The translations under genes were made by a program, and so were the position numbers. A DNA stretch of 64,000 nucleotides from Cohnella fermenti (GTDB taxonomy: Bacteria > Bacillota > Bacilli > Paenibacillales > Paenibacillaceae): contig NZ_SSOB01000038.1 of NCBI RefSeq assembly GCF_004801405.1, forward strand, positions 21,105 to 85,104. Reading direction: 5' to 3'. Position 1 is the stretch's first letter. Every line of letters starts with the position of its first letter. Positions 7,557 through 15,051 of this stretch are shown here, in pieces. Below the pieces are notes generated by a model. It saw only the letters and a list, made by a program, of their open reading frames with translations, searched no databases and was not told where the DNA came from.

Positions 7557-7757
7557 ATGGTTGCATCCCATCAGTTCTATTGTTTGTTCTGCGAGCGGCT
7601 GAAGGAGATTAAACAGTCGGCGGTCGTCTTCAAGACGGGGTTCTACCGCACCCGCCACCCGCTCGGCTGCTGCCGGGAATGCCAGGAGCGCTCGAGCCGC
7701 CGACCGGAAGATTCGAGGGAAATCCCGCTATCCGACACGGTCTCGCCTTCGAAATAA
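7557..7757 (+). CDS. Small Cys-rich hypothetical protein (possible zinc ribbon)
   Basis: 66 residues with an AAGAGGAGG ribosome site 10-15 bases upstream. Cysteines are paired as C-L-F-C (9-12) and C-C-x-x-C (about 38-42), spaced like a small zinc ribbon. It follows the DUF1854 gene by 42 bp on the same strand. I do not recognise the family. The C-terminal third is low in structure. It could be a spurious frame, but the start site and paired cysteines argue for a real gene. Confidence 0.45.
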   Translation: MVASHQFYCLFCERLKEIKQSAVVFKTGFYRTRHPLGCCRECQERSSRRPEDSREIPLSDTVSPSK

Positions 7758-7904
7758 CGTTGCTCCAATGAGCTCCAGCGCTTTTCTGCCAATTGACTCT
7801 CTTCCTGCCCTCCCTCCGGCCCAAGACAAGACCCCCGATTCCCCGCCAAGATCTGCCATCCTTCCTCCTCGCGCGGCCCGGCTCAGGCCGCTTGATCCGA
7901 TTGC

Positions 7905-7920
7905 ATGCTAAATTTTACAT
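7905..7920. repeat. Single copy of the 16-bp palindromic repeat
   Basis: ATGCTAAATTTTACAT fits the dispersed palindrome seen in arrays at 9.8, 17.9, 31.5 and 44.9 kb. It lies 31 bp upstream of the candidate -10 element of the ABC gene. This is the only solitary copy noticed. Confidence 0.5.
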
Positions 7921-7947
7921 AAAAATCAAGGGCGACAACAGCAAGAA

Positions 7948-7956
7948 TGGTATAAT
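7948..7956 (+). promoter_or_regulatory. Extended -10 promoter element for the ABC exporter pair
   Basis: TGGTATAAT, an extended -10 (TGN before a perfect TATAAT), lies 44 bp before the ATG at 8000. No clear -35 is seen at the right distance. The gap 7758-7999 holds only this and the single palindrome copy at 7905. Confidence 0.6.
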
Positions 7957-7999
7957 GATAAGGTTGGTTGCTCCACATATTGGCGATGGAGGGGAATTC

Positions 8000-8920
8000 A
8001 TGTCTCAAGCACCTGCCGCGATTCTGCAGGACGTAACGAAGAAGATCGGAGGCCGCACGATTATCGATCGCGTCTCCTTGGAGATTAGTCCGGGGGAAGT
8101 ATTCGGCTTCCTGGGGCCGAACGGCTCGGGCAAGACAACGACGATCCGGATGATGGTCGGTCTGATGGCGCTTACAGCGGGAGACATCACAATCGGCGGT
8201 CACAGCGTGAAGACGAGCTATGCGGCATCGGCCGCGCAGGTCGGCGCAATCGTCGAGAACCCGGAGATGTACAAGTACTTAACGGGGTATCAGAACCTCG
8301 TCCATTACGCGCGCATGAACCCGTCGGTCACGAAGGAACGAATCGACGAGGTCGTGAAGCTTGTCGGTCTCGATGGCCGAATCCACGACAAGGTCAAGAA
8401 GTACTCGCTCGGGATGCGCCAGCGGCTTGGGGTCGCCCAGGCCGTCATGCATCGCCCGAAGCTGCTCATTCTGGACGAGCCTACGAACGGACTCGACCCG
8501 GCGGGCATTCGCGAGCTGCGCGATTACCTTCGCCGGCTGTCCCGCGAGGAAGGCACGGCCGTGTTCGTCTCAAGCCACCTTCTGTCCGAGATGGAGCTGA
8601 TGTGCGACCGCGTCGCGATTCTGCAGAAGGGCAAGCTCATCGACATCCGCTCGATCCGCGGGCCGGCGAACAAGACGGGCGAGGAGCAGATCGCGGTATT
8701 CGACGTCGATCATCCGGAGAACGCGCTTGGCGTGCTCGAAGGCCGCGGAGACGGCAAGCTTGAGGACGGAAGTCTGGTCATTACCGCTACCCGCGAGCAG
8801 ATCGCCGACGCCAACCGGATTCTGGTGGAAGCCGGATTCAAGGTGTACGGCATCCGGACTCGGACCAAATCGCTCGAGGACCAATTCCTCGAAGTTACGG
8901 GAGGCGAGACGATTGGCTAA
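8000..8920 (+). CDS. ABC transporter ATP-binding protein (ABC-2 exporter type)
   Basis: 306 residues from ATG 8000, which follows GATGGAGGGG; upstream in-frame codons have no ribosome site. Walker A G-P-N-G-S-G-K-T-T, signature Y-S-L-G-M-R-Q-R, Walker B L-L-I-L-D-E-P-T-N-G-L-D and the H-loop S-S-H-L-L are all present. A C-terminal ~80-residue extension is typical of CcmA/BcrA-type ABC-2 ATPases. It overlaps the permease gene by 8 bp. Such pairs export lipids, peptides or antibiotics; the substrate cannot be read from sequence. Confidence 0.92.
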   Translation: MSQAPAAILQDVTKKIGGRTIIDRVSLEISPGEVFGFLGPNGSGKTTTIRMMVGLMALTAGDITIGGHSVKTSYAASAAQVGAIVENPEMYKYLTGYQNLVHYARMNPSVTKERIDEVVKLVGLDGRIHDKVKKYSLGMRQRLGVAQAVMHRPKLLILDEPTNGLDPAGIRELRDYLRRLSREEGTAVFVSSHLLSEMELMCDRVAILQKGKLIDIRSIRGPANKTGEEQIAVFDVDHPENALGVLEGRGDGKLEDGSLVITATREQIADANRILVEAGFKVYGIRTRTKSLEDQFLEVTGGETIG

Positions 8921-9719
8921 CTTCTGGAACCTCGTCCAGAACGAGAACATGAAGATTTACCGCCGCATCCGGGCGTGGATCATGCTGGGCTTCGTCGCCC
9001 TCGCGCCGATTGCGATCTCCATCATCTACATCATTGCGAGCGGCGAATTCGACGCGAACAACTGGGAGATGATGACGCTCGAGACAACGATTCTGTATCA
9101 GCTCATCACGATCTTCACCGTCGTGAAGGCGGCGGACTCCGTGGCCGGCGAGTTCTCGACCGGTACGATCAAGCTGCTGCTGATCCGGCCTTGGAGCCGC
9201 TCGATGATTCTTCTCTCCAAGTTCGTTGCGCTGCTGCTGTTCGCTGTCGTTCAGATGGTGCTGCTGTTCGTCGTGACCTGGGGGATCAACGCGCTGCTGT
9301 TCGGCGTCAATTCCGACGCTTCGGGCATCATTCCGTCCGGCTCGCCGCTCGCCGGTCATTCCGTATGGGGGTACGTCGGTCTCATGTACCTGTACCTGTT
9401 CATCGCGCAGCTCATGATCATCGCGGTTGCGTTCATGCTGTCGTCGGCGTTCCGCAGCGGCGGTCTCGCGATCGGCCTGTCGATCTTCGTGCTCTTCTCG
9501 GGCAGCATCATCACCGGCCTGCTGAGCCTGACCGACAAGGCGTGGGTGAAGTACGTCCTGTTCGCGAACATCGACGTCACCTCGTACTTGAACGGCTCGA
9601 CGCCGCTGCCGAACCAGGACATGACGCTCGGCTTCTCGCTGGCGGTGCTCGCGGGGTACTTCATCGTCCTGAATCTGATCTCGTGGCTGGTGTTCGTCAA
9701 GCGCGATGTAGCGGCTTGA
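8913..9719 (+). CDS. ABC-2 type transporter permease
   Basis: About 268 residues from TTG 8913, which has GGGAGGCGA just upstream and overlaps the ATPase gene. Six hydrophobic segments are visible, with E-F-S-T-G-T-I-K-L-L after the second, a conserved feature of ABC-2 permeases of the YtrC/NatB type. The last membrane segment ends W-L-V-F-V-K-R-D. It forms the membrane half of the exporter with the preceding ATPase. A terminator-like hairpin follows at 9755. Confidence 0.9.
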   Translation: MANFWNLVQNENMKIYRRIRAWIMLGFVALAPIAISIIYIIASGEFDANNWEMMTLETTILYQLITIFTVVKAADSVAGEFSTGTIKLLLIRPWSRSMILLSKFVALLLFAVVQMVLLFVVTWGINALLFGVNSDASGIIPSGSPLAGHSVWGYVGLMYLYLFIAQLMIIAVAFMLSSAFRSGGLAIGLSIFVLFSGSIITGLLSLTDKAWVKYVLFANIDVTSYLNGSTPLPNQDMTLGFSLAVLAGYFIVLNLISWLVFVKRDVAA

Positions 9720-9754
9720 TTGTTGGACACACCTCGGCTCCAGGTTCCTCAAGG

Positions 9755-9780
9755 CCTCCCTTGTTCGGGAGGCTTTGTTG
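9755..9780 (+). terminator. Rho-independent terminator after the ABC pair
   Basis: GCCTCCC and GGGAGGC form a 7-bp stem with a TTGTTC loop, followed by TTTGTT. It closes the two-gene exporter operon. Confidence 0.6.
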
Positions 9781-9809
9781 ATGTTTGCGCGTCTAGGTTG
9801 GACGATTAT

Positions 9810-9978
9810 ATGTGAAAAACCGCATTCGTTCGAGCGAAAAGGGGCCACGAGGCGAAACGAATGTGAAAAATCGCATATATGGCGCAAATTCCGATCGAAG
9901 CTGCTGGATGTATGCTAAAAATCACATAAAACGGCTCGATTCGTGCGAATTCATGCCAACGAATGTGAAAAACCACAT
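9810..9978. repeat. Palindromic repeat array A, four units, 51-bp period
   Basis: 16-bp imperfect palindromes begin at 9810, 9861, 9912 and 9963, exactly 51 bp apart: ATGTGAAAAACCGCAT, ATGTGAAAAATCGCAT, ATGCTAAAAATCACAT, ATGTGAAAAACCACAT. The 35-bp intervals are mostly different from one another, though the third is close to an interval in the array near 45.06 kb. The rest of the gap 9720-10322 holds a terminator and a CCCCAACAA tandem repeat; no gene is evident. Confidence 0.8.
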
Positions 9979-10018
9979 AAAAATACGTCGACCGCCTCAT
10001 TCTCGTCAATCGAGCGAA

Positions 10019-10057
10019 CCCCAACAACCCCAACAACCCCAACAACCCCAACAACCC
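10019..10057. repeat. CCCCAACAA tandem repeat
   Basis: Four perfect 9-bp units in tandem plus a partial unit. It lies downstream of palindrome array A. No coding function is apparent. Confidence 0.8.
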
Positions 10058-10322
10058 ATCAAACCTAGCCGCTCAATCGCATCAACCTCCTTAGCCGCCT
10101 CAATCGAGCCAAATAGCTCATTGGCATCCATCGTCGGATCAAAGGGGCCGCACGGAGCGTCAGAGCGGTCTCCCCCTCCCGCCTCCCAGCCTCCCCGACT
10201 CCAGCATCCCCGCCCTTGTATATGCGGCGGTATTCTTCGCACAGCTCGGGTATGAGCTGATCCTCGTTCGCGCAAGCTAGATTATTGGGGCCGAGGAGGA
10301 CGTCATTCGAAGAGGTGCTGGC

Positions 10323-11753
10323 ATGGCATGGATCGTCGTTATTTTGCTTCTAATCCTATTCCAGGCGGCGACGGTGCTCGCGCTTGAGCATCGCCGCCCG
10401 GCGCATGCGGTCGCCTGGCTGTTCATTCTGCTTGTCGTTCCGGTCGTCGGCTTCGCGCTCTATTACTTCCTGGCGCGGGAGTATCGCAGGCAGCGCAAGG
10501 CGCGAAGAAGCCTTACCGTGGAGGGGCGCGTCCAGGAGGGACGGCTTGAGCTCGGTCGCATCGGAGGCAAGCCCTCCGATATTCAGAATCCGCAGTGGAG
10601 CGACCAGAACCGTCTGTTCCGGGCATTGGTTCGTGCCGGGTCCGCGCCGATTCTGCTGCGCAACCGCTGCGAGGTGCTGACGAACGCGGCCGCAACGTAC
10701 GAGTCGATGCTTGAGGCGATTCGGCAGGCGAAGCGGACGATTCATATCGCGTCGTATATCGTCCGGGACGATACGACGGGGCGGCTGTTCCGGCAGGAGC
10801 TCGTCGACCAGGCGCGCAAGGGGGTCAAGGTGCGCCTGCTGTACGATGGGATCGGCAGCCACAAGCTGACGGAGAAGTACTTGCGCCCCCTCCGGGAAGC
10901 GGGCGTCAGCATTGCCTGCTTCTTCCCGCTGAAGCCTTCCTTCCTGCGCAAGCGGATCAATTATCGCAACCACCGCAAAATTCTTGTGACCGACGGGATT
11001 CAAGGCTTCGTCGGCGGCATAAACATCGGCGACGAATACTTGGGCGGCGATCCCCGTCTCGGCTTCTGGCGCGACACCCATCTGAAGCTGGAAGGAGACT
11101 CGGTCTATTCGCTTCAGGAGATTTTCCTGAAGGATTGGGAGATCGCTTCCGGAGGCGAGCCGATTGAGGAGCCGGGACTGTTCCCCGAGCACAACTGCTC
11201 CGGCGAGGAGGCGGTCCAGATTGTCGCGGGCGGGCCGGACAGTCATGGCGATACGATTCACGACACGCTCTTCGCGGCGATCGCCGCCGCGAAGAGCCGG
11301 ATCTGGGTCACCACGCCGTACTTCATCCCGAGTCCCGGCATCCGCACCGCGCTTAAGTCCGCGGCGAGAAGCGGATTGGACGTGAGGATGATCATCCCGT
11401 ATGTCCCCGATACATGGCTTGTTCACGCCTCCACGCTGAGCTTCATGGAAGAGATGCTGGCCGCCGGCATTCGCGTCTGGCGTTATGACACCGGCTTCGT
11501 CCATGCCAAGGTCATTATCGTGGATGAATTGCTGGCGATTCTCGGCACGGCGAACATGGATCTGCGGAGCTTCTACAGCAACTTCGAGACGAACGCGATT
11601 CTGTTCCATCCTTCCGCCATCGCCAGGCTCGAGGAAGACTTCCGCAGGGACGAGGCCGACGGCACCGAGATGGAGCTGGAGTCGTTCCGCCGCAGGTCGG
11701 TTGCGAGAAGGCTCGGCGAGTCGATCTCGCGGATGCTGTCGCCGCTGCTGTAG
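10323..11753 (+). CDS. cls: Cardiolipin synthase (phospholipase D family)
   Basis: 476 residues with the usual layout: two N-terminal membrane helices (about 2-22 and 31-50), a linker, then two PLD domains. The HKD motifs are N-H-R-K-I-L-V-T-D near residue 217 and H-A-K-V-I-I-V-D near 395, the latter followed by G-T-A-N-M-D-L-R-S-F. It joins two phosphatidylglycerol molecules into cardiolipin plus glycerol at the membrane. Length and motif spacing match bacterial Cls. It is alone on this strand, converging with the LigD-type gene. Confidence 0.93.
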   Translation: MAWIVVILLLILFQAATVLALEHRRPAHAVAWLFILLVVPVVGFALYYFLAREYRRQRKARRSLTVEGRVQEGRLELGRIGGKPSDIQNPQWSDQNRLFRALVRAGSAPILLRNRCEVLTNAAATYESMLEAIRQAKRTIHIASYIVRDDTTGRLFRQELVDQARKGVKVRLLYDGIGSHKLTEKYLRPLREAGVSIACFFPLKPSFLRKRINYRNHRKILVTDGIQGFVGGINIGDEYLGGDPRLGFWRDTHLKLEGDSVYSLQEIFLKDWEIASGGEPIEEPGLFPEHNCSGEEAVQIVAGGPDSHGDTIHDTLFAAIAAAKSRIWVTTPYFIPSPGIRTALKSAARSGLDVRMIIPYVPDTWLVHASTLSFMEEMLAAGIRVWRYDTGFVHAKVIIVDELLAILGTANMDLRSFYSNFETNAILFHPSAIARLEEDFRRDEADGTEMELESFRRRSVARRLGESISRMLSPLL

Positions 11754-11783
11754 CGCATCTCCTCCTGTCGCTCCCCCGACCAG

Positions 11784-12698
11784 TTACCGGCGGGGAAGCA
11801 TCCGAAGCACCTGACCGAGCACTTGGCCGAGCGGCTGCTTCGGATGTTGGCCGATCAAGTCGCCGAGCCGGCGAATGCGTTCGGGCATGTTCAGCAGGTG
11901 GAAGTCGCGGGGATGCGCATTGCTCCGCACTTCCTCCCGGGTCAGCGGGGCGGAGACGGGGGCGCCGGGACGGGCCCGCGGGGAGTAGGCGGCAATGAGC
12001 GTGCGGCCCGGATAGAACTGCAAGTAATCCAGGTAGACAAGCGTGCCGCGATTCCGCTTCAGCCGCTCCACCGTGAACAGCTTCGGGTGCGAAGCCGCGA
12101 GGTATTCGCTGACGAACTTGCCGAATTCCCGCAGCTCGTCGTACGTCGGCCCCGGCTCGATCGGCATGACGATCTGGACGCCGGTCGCCCCGGATGTCTT
12201 CGGAACGGCCGACAGCCCGAGCGAGTCGAGCAACTCCAGCACAAGCGACACGGCTTCCATCAGCCGCGGTTCTTCCTCAAGGCTCGGGTCGATGTCGAGC
12301 ATCCACCGATCCGGCAGCGGTTCGCCGATTCGCTCGCACGAGGCATGGAACTCAAGCGCATATTGGCTGCCAAGCCAGAGCAGAGCGGGAAGCGAATCGA
12401 GCCGAATGTACCGAATTCCGTCGTTTTCTGAATGGGGCACGTAGGCGGGGGCGTTTGGGGGAATGTTTTTCTGATAGAAGGAGATGCCTTGAATGCCCTC
12501 GGGGTACCGGATTGTGGTGAGATAGCGCCCCGAGGCGTGCGGCAGCAGCGAATCTGCGAGCTCGGCAAGCTTGCGGACATACGTCAGCTTCGTGATTCCG
12601 ACATCGGGCCACAGAAGCTTGTCCGGGTGGGTGACGTTAAGCTCAAGCTCTCCAAGCTTGATCGTGATCGGCGGCGAGGCTGTTGCGGGCATGGACAT
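11784..12698 (-). CDS. ligD: LigD-type DNA polymerase/primase (NHEJ)
   Basis: 304 residues, an entire LigD polymerase domain as a stand-alone protein. Visible motifs include T-H-P-D-K-L-L-W-P, the acidic pair W-M-L-D-I-D-P near residue 132, S-G-A-T-G-V-Q-I near 165 and the late K-R-N-R-G-T-L-V-Y-L-D-Y-L-Q. These are the AEP-family catalytic Asp pair and nucleotide-binding residues. It fills ends during non-homologous end joining. The ligase partner is divergent, about 60 bp away, and Ku is encoded at 25.9 kb. In many Bacilli the polymerase and ligase are fused; here they are separate. Confidence 0.9.
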   Translation of the reverse strand: MSMPATASPPITIKLGELELNVTHPDKLLWPDVGITKLTYVRKLAELADSLLPHASGRYLTTIRYPEGIQGISFYQKNIPPNAPAYVPHSENDGIRYIRLDSLPALLWLGSQYALEFHASCERIGEPLPDRWMLDIDPSLEEEPRLMEAVSLVLELLDSLGLSAVPKTSGATGVQIVMPIEPGPTYDELREFGKFVSEYLAASHPKLFTVERLKRNRGTLVYLDYLQFYPGRTLIAAYSPRARPGAPVSAPLTREEVRSNAHPRDFHLLNMPERIRRLGDLIGQHPKQPLGQVLGQVLRMLPRR

Positions 12699-12760
12699 CG
12701 AACTCCTTCTGCGATGGATTAGATGAGGTTAGCATTCCCCATGACAAGGAGATGAAGCGA

Positions 12761-13720
12761 GTGAATATGGGGCCGATCGTTCCGTTCGAGCCGATTCTGT
12801 CGGACCGCATCCCGACCGGGGACAGATGGATTTACCAGATCAAGTGGGACGGCGTCCGGATGCTCCTGCACCGGGACGGCGGCGATGTGCGGCTGTTCAA
12901 CCGCAAGCGCAGCGAGCGCACCGCCCAGTATCCCGAGTTCCGACATGCGTCTCCGTCTTCGGGCGGGACGTCCTTCATCCTCGACGGGGAGATGATCGCA
13001 TTCGACGAGAGCAAGCCTTCCTTCCCCGAGGTCATGAGGCGCGACGGATTGCGGCGGGCAAGCGGCATCGAGGCGGCGGTGCGGCGAATTCCGGTCGTCT
13101 ACATGGCGTTCGATATTGTGTATTGCGACGGGGAGTGGACAACGGGCTGCACGTTGGAGCAGAGGCAGCGGCTGCTGAACTCGGTCGTGAAGCCGGGGCC
13201 GCTCATTCAGGTGACGGATTCGTTCCCGGACGGCGAGGCGCTGTTGCACGCGATGAAGGCCAGGGGAATGGAAGGGATCGTCGCGAAGAGCCTGGACAGC
13301 GAGTATGCTCCGGGAGGCAAGGACGGCCGCTGGGTGAAAATAAAGCTCGGATTCGACCTCTACGCAGCAGCGGGAGGAGTCACGTACCGGGACGGCAGAG
13401 TGAATGCGCTGCTTCTCGGCCTCTACGCGGCGGACGGCTCGTTCGTCTTCATCGGGAAGGCGGGAGGCGGCAGCCTGACCTCCGAGCAGTGGGCGCAGGT
13501 CGACATGCTGGCTTCCCTGACACAGACGGCTCGGATGCCGTTCTCCCGCAAGCCGGACCGGGTGCCGGACGCGGTCTGGATCGAACCGACCCTTGTCGTT
13601 AAAGTATCGTTCCTGGAGTGGACGCAGGGAGGAACGATGCGGCAGCCCGTCATTCAGGCCGTCATGGAAGGAATGGAGCCCGCAGGCTGCCTGCTTGCCC
13701 AGACTCCGTACTCCGGCTGA
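12761..13720 (+). CDS. ATP-dependent DNA ligase (NHEJ, LigD/LigC-like)
   Basis: About 319 residues. I chose GTG 12761, nine bases after AAGGAG; ATG 12752 sits directly on that site. The adenylation motif Y-Q-I-K-W-D-G-V-R-M contains the nucleotidyl Lys near residue 27. I-L-D-G-E-M (motif III), E-G-I-V-A-K (motif IV) and W-V-K-I-K (motif V) follow, then an OB-fold domain. It seals breaks with ATP. Together with the divergent polymerase and Ku it completes a NHEJ set. There is no nuclease (phosphoesterase) domain. Confidence 0.9.
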   Translation: MNMGPIVPFEPILSDRIPTGDRWIYQIKWDGVRMLLHRDGGDVRLFNRKRSERTAQYPEFRHASPSSGGTSFILDGEMIAFDESKPSFPEVMRRDGLRRASGIEAAVRRIPVVYMAFDIVYCDGEWTTGCTLEQRQRLLNSVVKPGPLIQVTDSFPDGEALLHAMKARGMEGIVAKSLDSEYAPGGKDGRWVKIKLGFDLYAAAGGVTYRDGRVNALLLGLYAADGSFVFIGKAGGGSLTSEQWAQVDMLASLTQTARMPFSRKPDRVPDAVWIEPTLVVKVSFLEWTQGGTMRQPVIQAVMEGMEPAGCLLAQTPYSG

Positions 13721-13786
13721 CGGAGGAATCCCGCGCTCGCTCCCGCCTCGTTCGAGAATGGACAAAAAAACGAAGGTGAATGTGCA

Positions 13787-13816
13787 TTGTCGCACCCGAG
13801 AAGAGGGGGCTATAAT
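13787..13816 (+). promoter_or_regulatory. Sigma-A-type promoter of the siderophore-binding gene
   Basis: TTGTCG at 13787-13792 and a perfect TATAAT at 13811-13816 are separated by 18 bp. A Fur box lies just downstream, so bound Fur would block initiation. Confidence 0.65.
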
Positions 13817-13830
13817 AGCAACGAACGAAA

Positions 13831-13845
13831 TGATAACGATTCTCA
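13831..13845 (+). promoter_or_regulatory. Fur box upstream of the siderophore-binding gene
   Basis: TGATAACGATTCTCA matches 12 of 14 positions of the Bacillus 7-1-7 Fur box (TGATAAT-N-ATTATCA). It covers the likely transcription start. Iron repression of the binding protein is inferred. Confidence 0.75.
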
Positions 13846-13893
13846 GTTGTGGGGCGGTCGTTGTCTCGTAATCGAAGCGGGGGAGAGAACGGA

Positions 13894-14946
13894 ATGAAGG
13901 GCATGAAGGGCACGGGAAGCAACAGCAGCAGAGGGATGTTCAGCGTCTTGGCGGTTATCCTGATCTTGGCGATCGCACTGGTCGGCTGCGGCAATAACGG
14001 CAATAACGGCAACGCGGAGTCGGCGAGTCCGGCGGCAAGTCCGAGTGCGGCAGCCGCTTCGGACGAATCCGCTGCGGCGACGGCCTCGGCTTCGGCTTCG
14101 GCCGAGAGCGGCACCAGAACGGTGGAAGACGGCTTCGGCACGGTGGAGATTCCGGTTCATCCCGAGCGGGTAGCCGGCATCTATCTCGAGGATTACATGC
14201 TTGCGCTCGGCGTTGCGCCAGTCGTGCAATGGTACCATCCGTCCTGGGGCAAGCAGGATTACCTGGGGCTTGACGACGTTCCGACGTTCGATATTACGGG
14301 GGAGATGGAGGCGCTCATCGCCTACGATCTCGACCTGATCATCGTCGACCCGGGAATCAACGAGGCCCAGTACGAGATGTATTCGAAGATTGCGCCGACC
14401 TATCGCATTCCCGATTCCATGAGAGGAGACGCGGTGCAGACGCTGAAGGCTGTTGCGGATGTGCTCGGCATTCCGGACAAGGCGGATGCCGTGCTGGCGG
14501 CATACGACGCCAAGGTTGCGGACGCCAAGTCCCGCCTCCAGGCGGCCGTGGGCGATCAGACGGTCGCGGTCGTTCGGCTCGATGTCGGCGACAAGCCCGA
14601 TCTGCGCCTATTCTCGGACACGAACGCCTACACCGGCATGCTGTTCAAGGATCTCGGCCTGACGCCGCATCCGTGGTCGGTCGGCATTGACGGGCACGAG
14701 GCCATCTCGCAGGAGAAGATTCCGGAGTTTGACGTCGAGCATATGATTATTTTCCCATCGAACGGCACATGGACGTCCAAGGAGAACCAGTCGGCGATCG
14801 AGCTGCTGGACAGCCCGCTCTGGAAGAACGTACCGGCGGTCAAGAACGGCCACGTGTACCGGGTCGAGAGGTCCCACTGGCAGTCCGGCGCGATTACGGC
14901 CAATTCGATGAAGATCGACGACTTGCTGAAGCTGTTCGGCGCTTAA
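13894..14946 (+). CDS. Iron-siderophore ABC transporter substrate-binding lipoprotein
   Basis: About 350 residues from ATG 13894. A basic start, a hydrophobic segment and the lipobox L-V-G-C near residue 30 mark a lipoprotein. An Asn/Gly then Ala/Ser-rich linker (about residues 32-70) tethers it to the membrane. The mature part is a FecB/FhuD-type periplasmic-binding domain: V-E-I-P-V-H-P-E-R-V, then V-V-Q-W-Y-H-P-S-W-G and V-P-T-F-D-I. It captures a ferric siderophore outside the cell. The permease and ATPase are not encoded nearby. The next gene encodes a regulator with a homologous sensor domain. Confidence 0.9.
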   Translation: MKGMKGTGSNSSRGMFSVLAVILILAIALVGCGNNGNNGNAESASPAASPSAAAASDESAAATASASASAESGTRTVEDGFGTVEIPVHPERVAGIYLEDYMLALGVAPVVQWYHPSWGKQDYLGLDDVPTFDITGEMEALIAYDLDLIIVDPGINEAQYEMYSKIAPTYRIPDSMRGDAVQTLKAVADVLGIPDKADAVLAAYDAKVADAKSRLQAAVGDQTVAVVRLDVGDKPDLRLFSDTNAYTGMLFKDLGLTPHPWSVGIDGHEAISQEKIPEFDVEHMIIFPSNGTWTSKENQSAIELLDSPLWKNVPAVKNGHVYRVERSHWQSGAITANSMKIDDLLKLFGA

Positions 14947-14970
14947 GGAGATAGAGGGTTAAGAAGCAGG

Positions 14971-15000
14971 GAGAACCTTTCGTTTGAAGGGTTCTTTTTG
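14971..15000 (+). terminator. Rho-independent terminator
   Basis: GAACCTTTC and GAAGGGTTC form a stem with one G-U pair, followed by TTTTTG. It separates the binding-protein gene from its regulator. Confidence 0.75.
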
Positions 15001-15008
15001 TTGCGATA

Positions 15009-15031
15009 TGGTATAATGATAATAATTATCA
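15009..15031 (+). promoter_or_regulatory. Extended -10 overlapped by a perfect Fur box
   Basis: TGGTATAAT (15009-15017) shares its last base with TGATAATAATTATCA (15017-15031), an exact match to the 7-1-7 Fur consensus. It is 20 bp before the regulator ATG at 15052. Tight iron control of the regulator is expected. Confidence 0.85.
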
Positions 15032-15051
15032 CTATCGCAGGGGGGCGGAGG

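Noticed and set aside
9810..9978. CRISPR array
   Set aside because: The repeats are 16 bp, degenerate and palindromic, some intervals are shared between loci, and no cas gene is present.
9812..10255. Protein-coding gene with K-N-H-I-K repeats
   Set aside because: The peptide repeats come from the palindrome array; steps of 52 and 62 bp elsewhere break the frame, so selection acts on DNA rather than protein.
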